A DNA stretch of 64,000 bases, taken from Eumeta japonica. Its lineage: Eukaryota > Arthropoda > Insecta > Lepidoptera > Psychidae. The position numbers and the translations under genes are program-made. Shown piece after piece: positions 1 to 10,958 of this stretch. The notes under the pieces are model-generated. The model was given only the letters and a program-made list of their open reading frames with translations. It searched no databases and was not told where the DNA came from. The stretch lies in assembly GCA_005406025.1 (NCBI GenBank), contig BGZK01000147.1:124001-188000 (forward strand), read 5' to 3'. Within the stretch, counting starts at the first letter, position 1. Each line of letters starts with the position of its first letter.

Positions 1-30
1 TTCCGCTATTTTGGCTCGAAGCCCTAAAAA
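1..30 (-). repeat. Edge fragment of the GGGTTCCGAGCC dispersed repeat
   Basis: The first 30 bases are the reverse complement of the start of the repeat seen intact at 4682, 11908 and 40761 (AGGGCTTCGAGCCAAAATAG on the minus strand). The rest of this copy lies outside the window. Confidence 0.55.
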
Positions 31-167
31 CGCAAATCAGAGGGAACCCCGCATCAAAAGAACTTCAAAGAACCTAAAAAGTCCAGTGCAGAGCAAATGT
101 CAGAGCTATTGTCATGATTTCATTCTGTTCACGGAAAATCTATGAAGCGGGCTTAGATTACGCCTTT

Positions 168-646
168 TTAAGGTTCCGTTCCAAAATTTAAAAAAAACGG
201 AACCTTTATAGTTTTATTACGTATGCCCGTCTGTCCATACGTCACAAGCATTTTATTCAAAAACTACAAGGTGTATTTTGATGAGAGTATAGATATTTTG
301 TATAAACTGCTATTTATAGATATTAGTAGTTAAGCAACAAAAATAAATATTTCTAAATATTTCGCTCCATGTATGTAACAGAAGCTACATTTTTTTTTTT
401 TCAGCAAATGTGCACGTACGGCATATATTTCGATAGTTCTTTTGACAACGTTTTAAGGTTTCTAAACAATTTTATTGATATATTAAAAGGATATAAAAGG
501 ATGTCAATGTACAGCCAACTATCCAAAATCTCACTATCCAAAACTAATAAAAACTTTCATCTGTAGTACATTTCTTTGCACTAATAGCTATGAAACCTTA
601 CAATGTATGGTGCGACATGTTCTTGGCCAATTTTTTTTCTAATGTC
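168..646 (+). repeat. Dispersed lepidopteran-type repeat, copy 1
   Basis: This stretch follows the same order of blocks as the copies at 4682 and 11908. It has a GGTTCCG start, a CCGTCTGTCC block, a TTTTATTCAAAAACTACAA block, AACAAAAATAAATATTTCTA, and a TTCATCTGTAGTACATTTCTTTG block, and ends in GTTCTTGGCCAATTTTTT. The open frame at 369-566 lies wholly inside it and is not a gene. The element family is non-coding in all copies seen; its class is not clear from the sequence. Confidence 0.7.
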
Positions 647-770
647 ATACTGAAATCTATCATATTGATAACCAACCGTTACTCTCATTTAACATTTTAT
701 TATCGTATCGTAAGTACTCAGTACAATTAAATTACTCTTTTTCTATAGATTAAATATATGTAATAATATA

Positions 771-1420
771 AACTCACGCCTATTTCCCAGAAGGGTAGGC
801 AGAGACTATAGATTTCCACATGATTACGATCTTTGCATATTTCTCTTGCCTCATTGACATCCATCAATCTTTTCATATACAAGCTCGTCGGTTTCGGATG
901 CTTAAAATTGGCTTTTCTTATAATACACCACTTATGTGGTTTGCATATAAAATTCTAGGGTGACCCTTGACGACCATTATTCAAACATAAAACAAATCTA
1001 TAGAGCGAATCACACACATTCGCTCTATAGATTTGTTTTGTCAGTCCACTATCATTCATTCTTTCCAGATGGTCAAACCACCGCAACATACCTCTTCCTA
1101 CTCTAGTCACTACATCTTCCTTAAAACCACACCGCTCCCTAATACCATTGTTTCTACATCTATCTTTTGAAGACAACTCCACACATGCTTCGCAGCGATC
1201 GCGTCTCCACTACATTGATCCTACTTTCATTTTTCTCCTACCATACCCAGCTTCACAACCATACATAAACGTAGGAATCAGGACCCCATTATGGATAATC
1301 AACGCGTTTGTCGTGAGACGCTTTTACTATTCATAATAGCGAGCAAGGTCCCATTCACTTTATTTCTCGCATTCACTCTCCTTTCGATATCTCTACCATG
1401 TTTACCATCATTTAATACAT
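771..1420 (-). mobile_element. 3' fragment of a non-LTR retrotransposon (RT C-terminal region)
   Basis: Read on the minus strand, this matches the C-terminal part of a common lepidopteran LINE reverse transcriptase. The frame at 955-1182 gives IRERCGFKEDVVTRVGRGML followed by RWFDHLERMNDSGLTKQIYRA. The plus-strand tail at 771-810 is the ACGCCTATTTCCCAGAAGGGTAGGCAGAG sequence that ends this element type in many moth and butterfly genomes (recalled, not searched). The copy is 5'-truncated and broken by frameshifts. Related fragments lie at 21150, 23487 and 25740. Confidence 0.8.
989..1039. repeat. Perfect 22-bp inverted repeat with 7-nt loop
   Basis: Positions 989-1010 and 1018-1039 are exact reverse complements, separated by CACACAC. 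The hairpin sits inside the LINE fragment at 771-1420. The right arm resembles the usual element sequence there, while the left arm seems to have been altered to match it. Confidence 0.9.
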
Positions 1421-3839
1421 AATGGAATTTAATACATTTTCTTGTATGCATTATTATTATTTTTTTAATTCTATTATAAAAACTCGTTCTATGATTTTTA
1501 ATTTACAATAGAGATTTTAAAATAAAAAAATCGTCCATCAAAGCTTTGTCGATTCTGTAGTCTGACTCTTGCAATCTTAGTAGTCGAAACTGGAATGTCA
1601 TTATAGGACTTTTAAAGGCCTCAGCAAATTTTATGTCCTTATTCAAGGTTTTGCCACCTAAATTGAAAGTTAAAATTGCGGCCCTTTATTTTCTTATTCT
1701 CTTTCTTTAGGATCTTCCAAGTCGTTTTTATTACGTTTTTAGCCACCATGCAACTTTTAATCATTTTTGAGTAGTTACCGACGTATTTAGCAAACTATTA
1801 TTATAAGTTCTCTCGTTATAAGTTCATAATTCAATTTTTGTTGAATTCTGAGTGTTGCCTAATCCCTAAATGATAATAGCTCATTTATTTTTACAGTTTT
1901 TGGTTTAAACTACTATCAAATTCAGTTTTTATTGTATTATACACTCGATTATACAAATTACTGGAATCGTCACAGCATTATAAGTCCGGCAGTCTATGTA
2001 CGATATTTTTTCTGAAATTAAGTTAGCATTTGTCATTTAGATACTGGTAAGAAAATATGTTATGTTCATTTTTAATTTAATTTAAGCGGTGTTCTGAAAA
2101 ATGCTGTGGTCTGATTTTTAGATAATTATAAATTTCTCTTGTAGTTTGAAAATTAGCAAAATATTATAGAGAGTCTTACAGGTAGAAGTGATTCTAATAG
2201 GTACTAAAAGCAGATATGACAGATTGTAACATCCAAGGAAATGCAGAATCCTACTAGGGTAAGCGACATCTGATAAGTTTGCATTAAAGTCTCTACAAAT
2301 TACAAAGTTTATTTTTATTACTGAGTTTACGTAAGGCTCAATCCCTAATCGATTCACATTAGCCATAAGAAAAATGGAATGGAATGTATCCGCTCATTAT
2401 AACAGGCCACTCCAGTTCCACACAGGTTTTTTTATCCATCTGTTCAATAGAGTTGTCCAAAATGTCAAAGTATTTCGGATGGCAATTGAAAAACCACCAC
2501 CTACTACACTGTCGCTGCTGAAGGAGCTTGTAATCTAGTATTAGCAAATCAAATAAAAGTGAATTATTGAACCAGTGTTCTCTAATTCATAGTATATCAA
2601 TCTTAATACAGATAGTATACAGTCCATAAACAGCTCGACTTCCAAATTCTTTGTTCTCCATGCCTAAATATTTTTCTGGTTAACTAAATCTAGGGACTTT
2701 TCCGTCTTATTTGGATGTTGAAATCCCTAAAACTACATTACAATAAAGCCTACTCTTTAGTCATAGTTTATCAATTTCCTTTCTTTGGAGTGTTGGAACG
2801 GTTTATTCAATTTTTTTTAGGTAAGTAGGTAAACATTATCATTTTGTGTGCCAGCTTATCCTCCACCAACAAAACAAAATCATAAGTAATAATAATAGTA
2901 ATCCTTTATTCGGCCCTCAAATAAACAAAAAGGAAGACATGTATGACATCTTAAAATGAACTTAACTAAGACATACATTTGTAAATCAAAATTAAAAAAA
3001 TAAATAAATAACAAAAGGCCGAAAGGGTGACCATCTCAGCAAAATGCTGCAGCCTGAGCCACAGCGTCGATTTTCAGCTGGGCCCTGAAAACTTAAAATT
3101 AAATCCTGATAATTGTACCAACAAATTTTGTGCGCCCTTGATGGCACTCCCCATATTTACCTATTGTGTTATTTTTCCCGTCCACCGCGGAGGCAGAACC
3201 TTGGTGTACGATGGCTACTTCGAATGTTTTTGGCGGAAGTCCTTATTCAGAATTTTATTTTGCTTTTCATTAATAGTAAATTCAGCATAAATTGTTGGAA
3301 AAAATAACTGACCATCTACAATTGCTTTTATATATTTCTATAAATCTACGCGTAGTTCGATTTCAACAAAACAATTGTATTTCGTGCGATAACTTTCTAT
3401 GATCTTAAACGGGGGTTATCCTTTGAGAAATTACATTCTAATTTTCAAACCACATTTGGTGAAGCTTCTTTTTCATTAGCAATTACCTATTGATCGAAAA
3501 ATAATTGAATGAGGCAAGGACAACTTAGTGAATGATGAGAGGTTAGATCGATCGCCAATTATGTGAAAATAGAAAATGTTGCTTTTTTGTTCATCATAGT
3601 AGTACACTAGCATCAATTCCGCTAGCAGGCCTTAAAAATGTTTGTTATAAATGACATTGAGAAGTTTGTGTAACTTAAGGCTTTAAGGAATTGAATGAGG
3701 TTCGACGAAAGGGTAGAACAGGGCATTTTTTTTCAGACACGCCCAGTTAACGGCCGCAAGACCTATGAAGGTTTGTTACTAAGAGCGTCCTAGTACTACC
3801 CCATCCGGTCCAGATCTGGTTCCATACGATTAATTTTTT
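1421..3839. other. No gene seen; possible degraded LINE 3' end at 2890-3270
   Basis: AT-rich sequence with only short, unrelated open frames. The part around 2890-3270 is richer in G/C. It carries a TTTATTCGGCCCTCAAATAAAC block followed by AAAGGCCGAAAGGGTGACCA, and it looks like the reverse of a LINE tail. I could not tie it to a named family. Nothing else is recognisable. Confidence 0.4.
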
Positions 3840-4165
3840 GAAGTTATACTTCTTTAGGCGCGTTATGAAAAAATAATGAGAGTGAAATTTTAAGATGCGC
3901 GCGCATTAGTGTAACACAAAATCAACAGGTTGAAGCTGCCCGTTTCGAATTCGAATAATGAGAGAATTTATGTTACATTTAATGTAAGAAAATAAATATT
4001 TATTTATTCAATTTTTAAAATTAAACTGAACTTTATTGACTGTGTTGACTATCCTTTTCCAGTCCTGATATTATTTTATTCAATTAATTATTTGCATGCA
4101 ATTAAAAATTATTTTTAATGATGCGAAAGAAGTATAACTTCTCACGCGCGTACATAAGTACGCGC
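3840..4165. mobile_element. Small non-coding inverted-repeat element (MITE-like)
   Basis: GAAGTTATACTTCTTT at 3840-3855 is repeated as its exact reverse complement at 4126-4141. The interior is AT-rich and has no coding capacity. Just outside the right arm is a second palindrome, GCGCGTAC-ATAA-GTACGCGC (4146-4165). A GCGCG-rich block also flanks the left arm. No clear target duplication was found, so the true ends are uncertain. Confidence 0.5.
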
Positions 4166-4681
4166 ACGATTTTTTTTTTGTTTTCTACGATCAAAAATCG
4201 TAGAAAAGGTCCATGGATAAAAATTTAGGTTTCGAAGAGGCCATTGAGAAATTTAAGCAATTGTTTATAGATTTCACACAAGTCCTTTTTAATGTTTTAA
4301 AAGTTGGTTCAAACGAATGACAAAATGCAGATGGAGTATTTTGCAAGAACCGTAAATAGAATATTGTCGTACTACGGGTGGTTCCAGTTTTCAAGTGAAA
4401 GGAGGGTGGACAATTTCCGTTTCAATATCAGTGGTCGACCTAGTTCCAGCCCAGAGGATTATGACTCCCTTCGGATCCGCCAGTACATCGTGGTGTACAT
4501 TCATTTCTAGTTTTATTAACAATTTTTGGGACAGTTCTCGTAGGCGCTTTAAACAAAGGCACGAGAGAAAAAACAATTTGCTCTTGTTTTTAAATATTTA
4601 GGTATATATTTCTTTATAGATTTAGGACTTTACAAAATATTTATGTACGTATTGTGTAAAATCGACTTATATTTGGATCAT

Positions 4682-5271
4682 TAGGGTTCCGAGTCAAAAT
4701 GGCAAAAACGAAACCCTTACAGTTTCGTTATGTCCATCCGTCCGTCCGTATGTCCAAGGATTTTATTCAAAAACTACAAAATGTATATTAATGAAATTTA
4801 TAGTGTAAGTGTCTTTTATAAGCCGCTAATAAATTTGGTGGTTAAATAACAAAAATAAATATTTCTAGGAGGGGCATACCATGCACATTCAGCAAACATC
4901 AACGAGTGGCACATATTTCGACAGTTCTTTTAAAAACACCAAGGTTTCTAACCAAATTTTATAATTACGCGGATAATTTTGGAAACAATCGCTCCGAAAG
5001 TAGCAGAAATTATCCCCCTCTATTTTCTAAACCGTATATCCGAAAAATATGAAAAAAATAACGAAGGTAACGCTTAATAAATACTTTCAAAGAAAATTAT
5101 TTTGAATGTGGTCAGATATACTGTTTTCGAGTTATTGCCGAACTGCATTTCTCAACAAAAGAACAAGTGTCATGAAAATTGGTTCTCTTGATGATGCACT
5201 TTAGTTTACCCTAATTTAATATTAATAGCCGACATACCTGTTTTTCTAGTTATATGTGACTAAAGTGCTTG
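4682..5271 (+). repeat. Dispersed repeat copy 2, left part (split by a LINE)
   Basis: The repeat begins at TTAGGGTTCCGAGTCAAAATGG and follows the order of the 11908 copy as far as TTTTTCTAGTTATATGTGACT. There it is interrupted by the LINE at 5272-8376. The last 11 bases, TAAAGTGCTTG (5261-5271), recur at 8377-8387 as the target-site duplication. The right part continues after 8387. Confidence 0.8.
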
Positions 5272-6417
5272 ACTCTTCCAACCCGGCTGGTCACCGTGGA
5301 AGAATACGACCAAAACCCTCCAAAGAGTAAAAACATTAATATCAATAATAACCCCAATAATAATCTCACGAAACAAAACAATCACCTAAAAATTCTTACT
5401 TACAATGTCAGAACATTATCATCTTATGACCGATTATTGGAATTGGAAGAAAATTTAAATAAAATCAACTACGACATCATGGGAATTTCGGAAGTAAGAC
5501 GTCTTGGCAACAAAATAGAAGAATATGATAACTTTATACTCTGCTACATAGGACAGACACCAGGAAAACACGGAGCGGGATTCATAATAAACAAATCCCT
5601 GAAAAGTAACATAGAGAGCTTTACCGGATTATCGGAACGAGTCGCTACACTCAACATAAATATAGGAGACAATAAGATATCCATAATACAAATATATGCA
5701 CCGACTGATACCGCAAGCGACTACGAAATAGATACATTTTACAAGACAATAGAAACGGCGATAGAATCAGCACATAAACATATAATACTGATGGGAGACT
5801 TTAATGCGAAGATTGGTGCCCCTAAAGATACTGAAAACTTCATCATGAAACAGTATGGATACGGAGTAAGAAACGATAGAGGCCAGAGACTTATAGACTT
5901 CGCACTCGAAAATAAGCTAACAATTATAAATACTTGTTTCAAAAAAAAAGAAAACCGTAGATGGACTTGGAGATCTCCAACAGGCCAATATAAAAATGAG
6001 ATTGACTACATTCTTTCAAACCAACCAAGCCTATTCCAAAATATAGAAGTCATAAATCTGAACTACCCGTCAGATCACCGCCCAGTCAGAGCAACACTGA
6101 AGCTCTCCAAACAAAAGACAAATAGAACCAAATTCACAAATAAACAAGTAAGTCAACTCAAAAACCAAAATGAAATAAATAAATATAAGGAAAGCCTAAA
6201 ATTGTTGTTGTCTGAACCACCTATCAACCAAGAAAATAATACAGTGCAAACCTACTACGACAGAATAATAAATGCAATTCTACAAAGTCTGAACAGCGCC
6301 CGAACAAAGAGAGATGACAAAAACAACCACAAAATACTACAAGAACGGACAATAAAACTACTTAACAGAAGGAGGGAATTACAGAAAACTAAAAACAAAA
6401 CACGATCACAAAAATGA
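5272..6417 (+). pseudogene. LINE endonuclease domain (EEP superfamily), broken from its RT
   Basis: About 380 codons are open, counting from a TTG that overlaps the target duplication at 5269. Endonuclease motifs appear in order: LTYNVRTL, ISEVRR, MGDFNAKIG, NEIDYIL and SDHRPV. These are the usual catalytic N, E, D/N and H positions of the exonuclease-endonuclease-phosphatase fold that nicks the target DNA. A basic, helix-rich linker follows and ends at a TGA (6415-6417). Downstream the frame must change to reach the reverse transcriptase, so the protein is interrupted. Host annotations often call such frames 'craniofacial development protein 2-like'; that name reflects the element, not a host gene. 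Confidence 0.85.
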
Positions 6418-6641
6418 ACTTTCGCGCTGTACAAATTAGTAAACAAAAATATTAAAAAGACTATACAAAACATAGATTGGATACCATAGAGAGACACCTA
6501 CTTACCAGAGGCAGTTCAAAAAGCTTATAAAGAACTTACACCATGTAGATCTTGGATAGAAGGGCTGAAAACCAGGACAAAACCTATGCAAACGTACCGA
6601 AATAGTTAACGCTGCAACGGAATTCTACAGGAAGCTATATA

Positions 6642-8195
6642 GTGACAACTCGAACGAAAGAAAACTCAAAGAATATAAAGGAAACAGAATTGCCTAGCTA
6701 TATCGAACCAATAAATGAAACTGAAATAATAAACGTAATAAAACTACTTAAAGAAGAAAAGAGCCCTGGATCTGATAATATCACAAATGAAGCGCTAAAA
6801 AAAGCTGCCCCCCATTTTGGCTGAACCACTCGCCGAATTGTTTAATTTAATACTTAAAAATTCAGAAACACCATCCCAATGGTCCGTAGCTAATATAATC
6901 CTAATATATAAAAAGGGAGATCCAAAAAAATATCGGCAACTACAGACCCATTAGCTTGTTACCTAGCTTATACAAACTTTTCTCAACTATTATAAATAAA
7001 AGAATAAGTGTCGTATTGGAAGCGAAACAACCCGTAGAGCAAGCAGGGTTCAGAAAGGGTTTCTCTACAGTTGACCATATCCACACAATCGAATTAATTA
7101 TAGAGAAGTACCAGGAACAACAGAGACCGCTCTACATCACTTTCATTGATTATCAGAAAGCCTTCGATTCTGTGACACACTTAAGTATATGGGAAAGCTT
7201 GAAAGAGCAAGGAGTAGCAGATATATACATAAAAGTTATCAAAAGTATATATAAAAACAATACAGGAAGAATAAAGCTCGAATCTCTAGGTCCACTTTTT
7301 CATATAGAAAGGGGAGTAAGACAAGGAGACCCACTCTCCCCTATACTATTTATTGCAATCCTTGAAAATATAATCGGCAAATTGGACTGGAGAAAATTAG
7401 GACTATGTATAAAAGGCGCCTACCTCAACAACCTGAGATTCGCAGATGACTTGGTACTGCTGTCAGAAACAGCCAGCGAGATGCAACTCATGATAGAAAC
7501 CCTACATAACTCTAGCACCAAAGTAGGACTGGAAATGAACCTAACAAAAACTAAGGTAATGACAAATAGATGGCATAAGCCTGTAATAATCAATGGAGAG
7601 CCGTTAGAATATGTGGAAAAATATATTTACCTGGGAAAAAGAATAAGTTTTGATAAAAACAACAACATGTTAGAAATAGAAAGAAGAACACAGAAAACTT
7701 GGAATAAATACTGGAGCCTCAAAGAAATTTTTAAAAGTAACTTACCAACATTTATCAAAACAAAAGTTATGAACACATGCCTTGCCTAGTCTGACGTACG
7801 GCTGCCAGACTTGGAAATTCTCTACCATAGCCACAAATAAAATAAATACCTGTCAAAGAGGTTTAGAGAGAAGCATGCTGAAAATAAAGAAACTAGACAA
7901 AATAAGACACACCAAGATCCGAGAAACTACCAAAGCCACTAATGCCTTAACTTACGCCCAAAAGCTCAAATGGAAGTGGGCGGGTCACATCGCGAGACTG
8001 ACAGATCAGAGATGGACTTCGAGAGTGACTCGATGGACCGGCCCGCCAGGCAAGAGACGTCCAGGACGACCACCGAGCCGCTGGGAGGATGACATCAAGC
8101 GAACAGCTGGCACAAATTGGAGACTAGTGGCTCAAGATAGAGACAAATGGAAATCTTTGGAGGAGGCCTGTACCCAAAAAGGGGTTTTTTACTAA
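6642..8195 (+). pseudogene. LINE reverse transcriptase, frameshifted in several places
   Basis: Three open segments in different frames make up the polymerase. 6642-6824 holds the N-terminal motif KSPGSDNITNEALKK. 6956-7789 holds motif A (TFIDYQKAFDSV), motif B (GVRQGDPLSPILF) and the catalytic RFADDLVLLSE (FADD in place of YADD). 7782-8195 holds the thumb and C-terminal tail, with LTYGCQTW and RRPGRPPSRWEDDIKR. The breaks lie near 6824, 6925-6955 and 7785. Each segment is well conserved, so the copy is fairly young but cannot make an intact enzyme. Confidence 0.85.
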
Positions 8196-8387
8196 CTATT
8201 TTTATTAAATAAATACCAACACTTCTACTAATAATTATAAATATTAAAAAATAGATATATCTAAATATACTAACCTTCTAATAACTGAACATATCTACTT
8301 GCAAAAATACTATAGATATTTAGAAAAATATTTGACTTTGTACTTAGTAAAAAAATAAATAAAAGGCTTATTATTATAAAGTGCTTG

Positions 8388-8512
8388 TAACTATTCGCGA
8401 AACATGGAAAAAGTGTATTAACTTGCTTTTTTCATCTGTAATGCATTACTTTGTAATAATGGCTTCGAAACCCTATAATGAGCATTGTCCGACATGCTCT
8501 TGGCCAGTTTTT
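8388..8512 (+). repeat. Dispersed repeat copy 2, right part
   Basis: The repeat resumes after the LINE target duplication with CGAAACATGGAAAAAGTG, then TTTCATCTGTAATGCATTAC, and ends at ATGCTCTTGGCCAGTTTTTT. The same order is uninterrupted in the copy at 11908-12590, which confirms the LINE landed inside an older element. Confidence 0.8.
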
Positions 8513-10885
8513 TATTACTATAGACTAGTTAGCAGTCGATAAATTTTAAAAACTGTTTTCATTTTACCTAGTGAGTTTTTTATGTATGTTTAGCTAACTA
8601 TAATTTCATCAATTGCGGACAGATTTGGATTTTTATTGAATGAGTATACTCTCGAGGTGGCCCCATAATTACCAAGTCACGATCTAATGATGAAATCCCA
8701 GGGAAATCGAAGGATGTCCTTCTCTACAATGGCTATTAGTAATAGCTATAGTATACACAGTTTAAAATGTATTATTTATTAATCTAACTACATGTTTTTC
8801 ATTTATTTATATAATTCCAAGCTGACAATCGTGACAGGAACACATCGGGACTTCTTAGCGATAACAGTAGAAATAGGGAGAATTCATTCAATGTGGGAGT
8901 GAATGTTAATGTGATCTATACGAATTGTAGAACTTTAATATTATAAAGAATGAGAATTTATATAGTTTGCATAAGAATATCTTGATAGTTCCATTCTAAC
9001 TAAGAATGTAAAGACTGGAATAATTACCAATGGATAAATTTGAGATCAGAACTGCTGTTCAAAAACAGTTAATTAGTTGAAAACTATTTACGTATTTATG
9101 AATGCAGTGAGTATTTACTATTTGTTTTTTATTTATTTTTGGAATATGGAGACTAATAAAGCACCTAAAGGTACATTACATAATTTAAAATTGTGTATGA
9201 AATTATAAGTTAAATTTGCATCATACTCGTATGTGGGGTTTTCAAATAAAAACGCAATTTCGGTTAGAAAACAAATTTGTTACTTAGTACATATGAAAGT
9301 AAAACCAAAGAAAAAATACATGAAACACATCATTATTGAAGATGACAAATAATGAAAGCAATCTTATTTTTTTTTTATATATAGTATTGTCAAAGGACAA
9401 ACGAGAAGACGAGCTATTGGAATAGATGGTCAAAGCCGCTCATGCACACTCGCAATTCCAGTCACGAGTGCGTTGGCGGTCTCTTCGACAGGAATAGGAT
9501 ATCCGATGGAGAGAGAGCGGGATGACGGACGGAAGTGATCCACAGGAACTCTCACTCACTGGACAAAATGTGAAGCTGTTTTTCCACGTCTGTATTCTGT
9601 AAGTGCCGTATTGCACCGGTCAACCTGGCACATTTTTGAACTGCCGCCAAATTAGCGACAATAGAACTTTACCACAGTCTAGAACTTCTGTTATTTCATT
9701 ACTATCACAAATAACAAAAATTTCTAAATGGAAGTTTTAATATTTTTGTGGGACATAAGAGATAAACATTAGCATTAGAACTACTAGAATTAGAATAAAA
9801 AAAATAAAATGCATGACAATTGTATTCAGGAACACCATATGTCATCGCACTTGTGGTATTCCTGAAATTACAAAGTTTCGGAATGTTTATTTTTCACCTT
9901 AGAATAATGTTACATGTAAATTGTTTGCATGAATCCATAAGTTAACGTCTATACACTATGATACCAGCAGGAACCACAGCAGCATGACCGGCTAGCCTTT
10001 TCGCGCGGAAATTAAAAATATTAAATTTAAATATATTTTTATCGATTATATGAAATTGAAATAAACACTAGTTTATTGTTAGGAAAGAATAATTGCGAAA
10101 AATGGTATTGTATCCCAATGTTGATGAAAAATAAAACAATCTATAATTGTAAAAATATACTTTTCACCATAAAAACAATTTAAAACAATAGTAAAATAAA
10201 ATATCAAAATTACAGTCTTAAGCAACCATTTTATGATAAATATAAATAGTTAAGAAATAGGCTATGAGTGGCTTTCTACAATGGTAGCATAATTATAAAA
10301 TAATAGATTCTATATGTAATTATAAAATAATAAATTCTATACTAGAAATTCGAATTATCAAATTTAACATCAATAACAAATATAGTTAAAAGAGAAAAGA
10401 GAGTAAAACTGTAATAATTCTGTTGTCTATTACCATGTGTGGCTAATATTCTCATTAGTATTTCAACAACAGTTCTTGTATATAATAAAAGCGTATTATA
10501 TGCACTTTTCAAAGATCTATGTTTTTACAAATCTTCATTATCAGTTATGTAATTTAATATTCCATTATCTCAAATACAAATTGATTGTTTAAGAAATAAT
10601 GTTGCACACCTAATATTATAACTTTTCTTCATACTATATAGAATATAAAATAAAAATAGTAATTATCAGGAGGAAAAAAAAACTAATATATGAAGAACCA
10701 CAATAGAAATTTAAAAAACCTTCATACAATATGTAAAATGATGTCACAAATAATTTAAAAAATACCAGGTAGTTTAAAAACCCGATCCCATTTTTCAATT
10801 ATCAATATAATTAAGTACATAACTAACCCACCATCCCATAATCACTATTTACTTTATTATGCTCATTAATTTCCCTCAAAACTTA
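8513..10885. other. No gene seen; Bm1-like SINE fragment at about 9405-9500
   Basis: The stretch is AT-rich and has no frame above 60 codons. At 9405-9500 the string CCGCTCATGCACACTCGCAA and the following ACGAGTGCGTTGGCGGTCTCTT resemble the core of common lepidopteran SINEs (recalled pattern). A second fragment of this kind lies at 58370-58460. The rest, including the downstream flank of the FATP copy A gene, shows nothing recognisable. Confidence 0.45.
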
Positions 10886-10891
10886 TTTATT
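10886..10891 (-). terminator. Candidate polyadenylation signal of FATP copy A
   Basis: The minus strand reads AATAAA about 70 bases after the TGA stop at 10959. This is a normal distance for a short 3' UTR, but such hexamers are common in AT-rich sequence. Confidence 0.4.
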
Positions 10892-10958
10892 CAGATATCC
10901 ATGTGACTTTAATGCAACATTAATAATTACAACCTTGTTGTTAGAGCATTTAATTAAA

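Larger units (their letters stand above)
5272..8376 (+). mobile_element. RTE-like non-LTR retrotransposon, nearly complete but dead
   Basis: The element is about 3.1 kb and is bounded by an 11-bp direct repeat, TAAAGTGCTTG (5261-5271 and 8377-8387). In order it encodes an apurinic-type endonuclease and a reverse transcriptase with a short C-terminal tail. It ends in a short AT-rich 3' region closing with TTATTATTAT, as RTE-type elements often do. The reading frame is open from the first base without an ATG near the start, so a small 5' truncation is likely. The coding part is broken by several frameshifts, many in homopolymer runs such as the C-run near 6811 and the A-run near 6925. The clade is inferred from domain order and size. 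Confidence 0.85.

Noticed and set aside
5269..6417. Calling the endonuclease frame a host gene
   Set aside because: It is flanked by a target-site duplication together with a reverse transcriptase, so it belongs to a retrotransposon.
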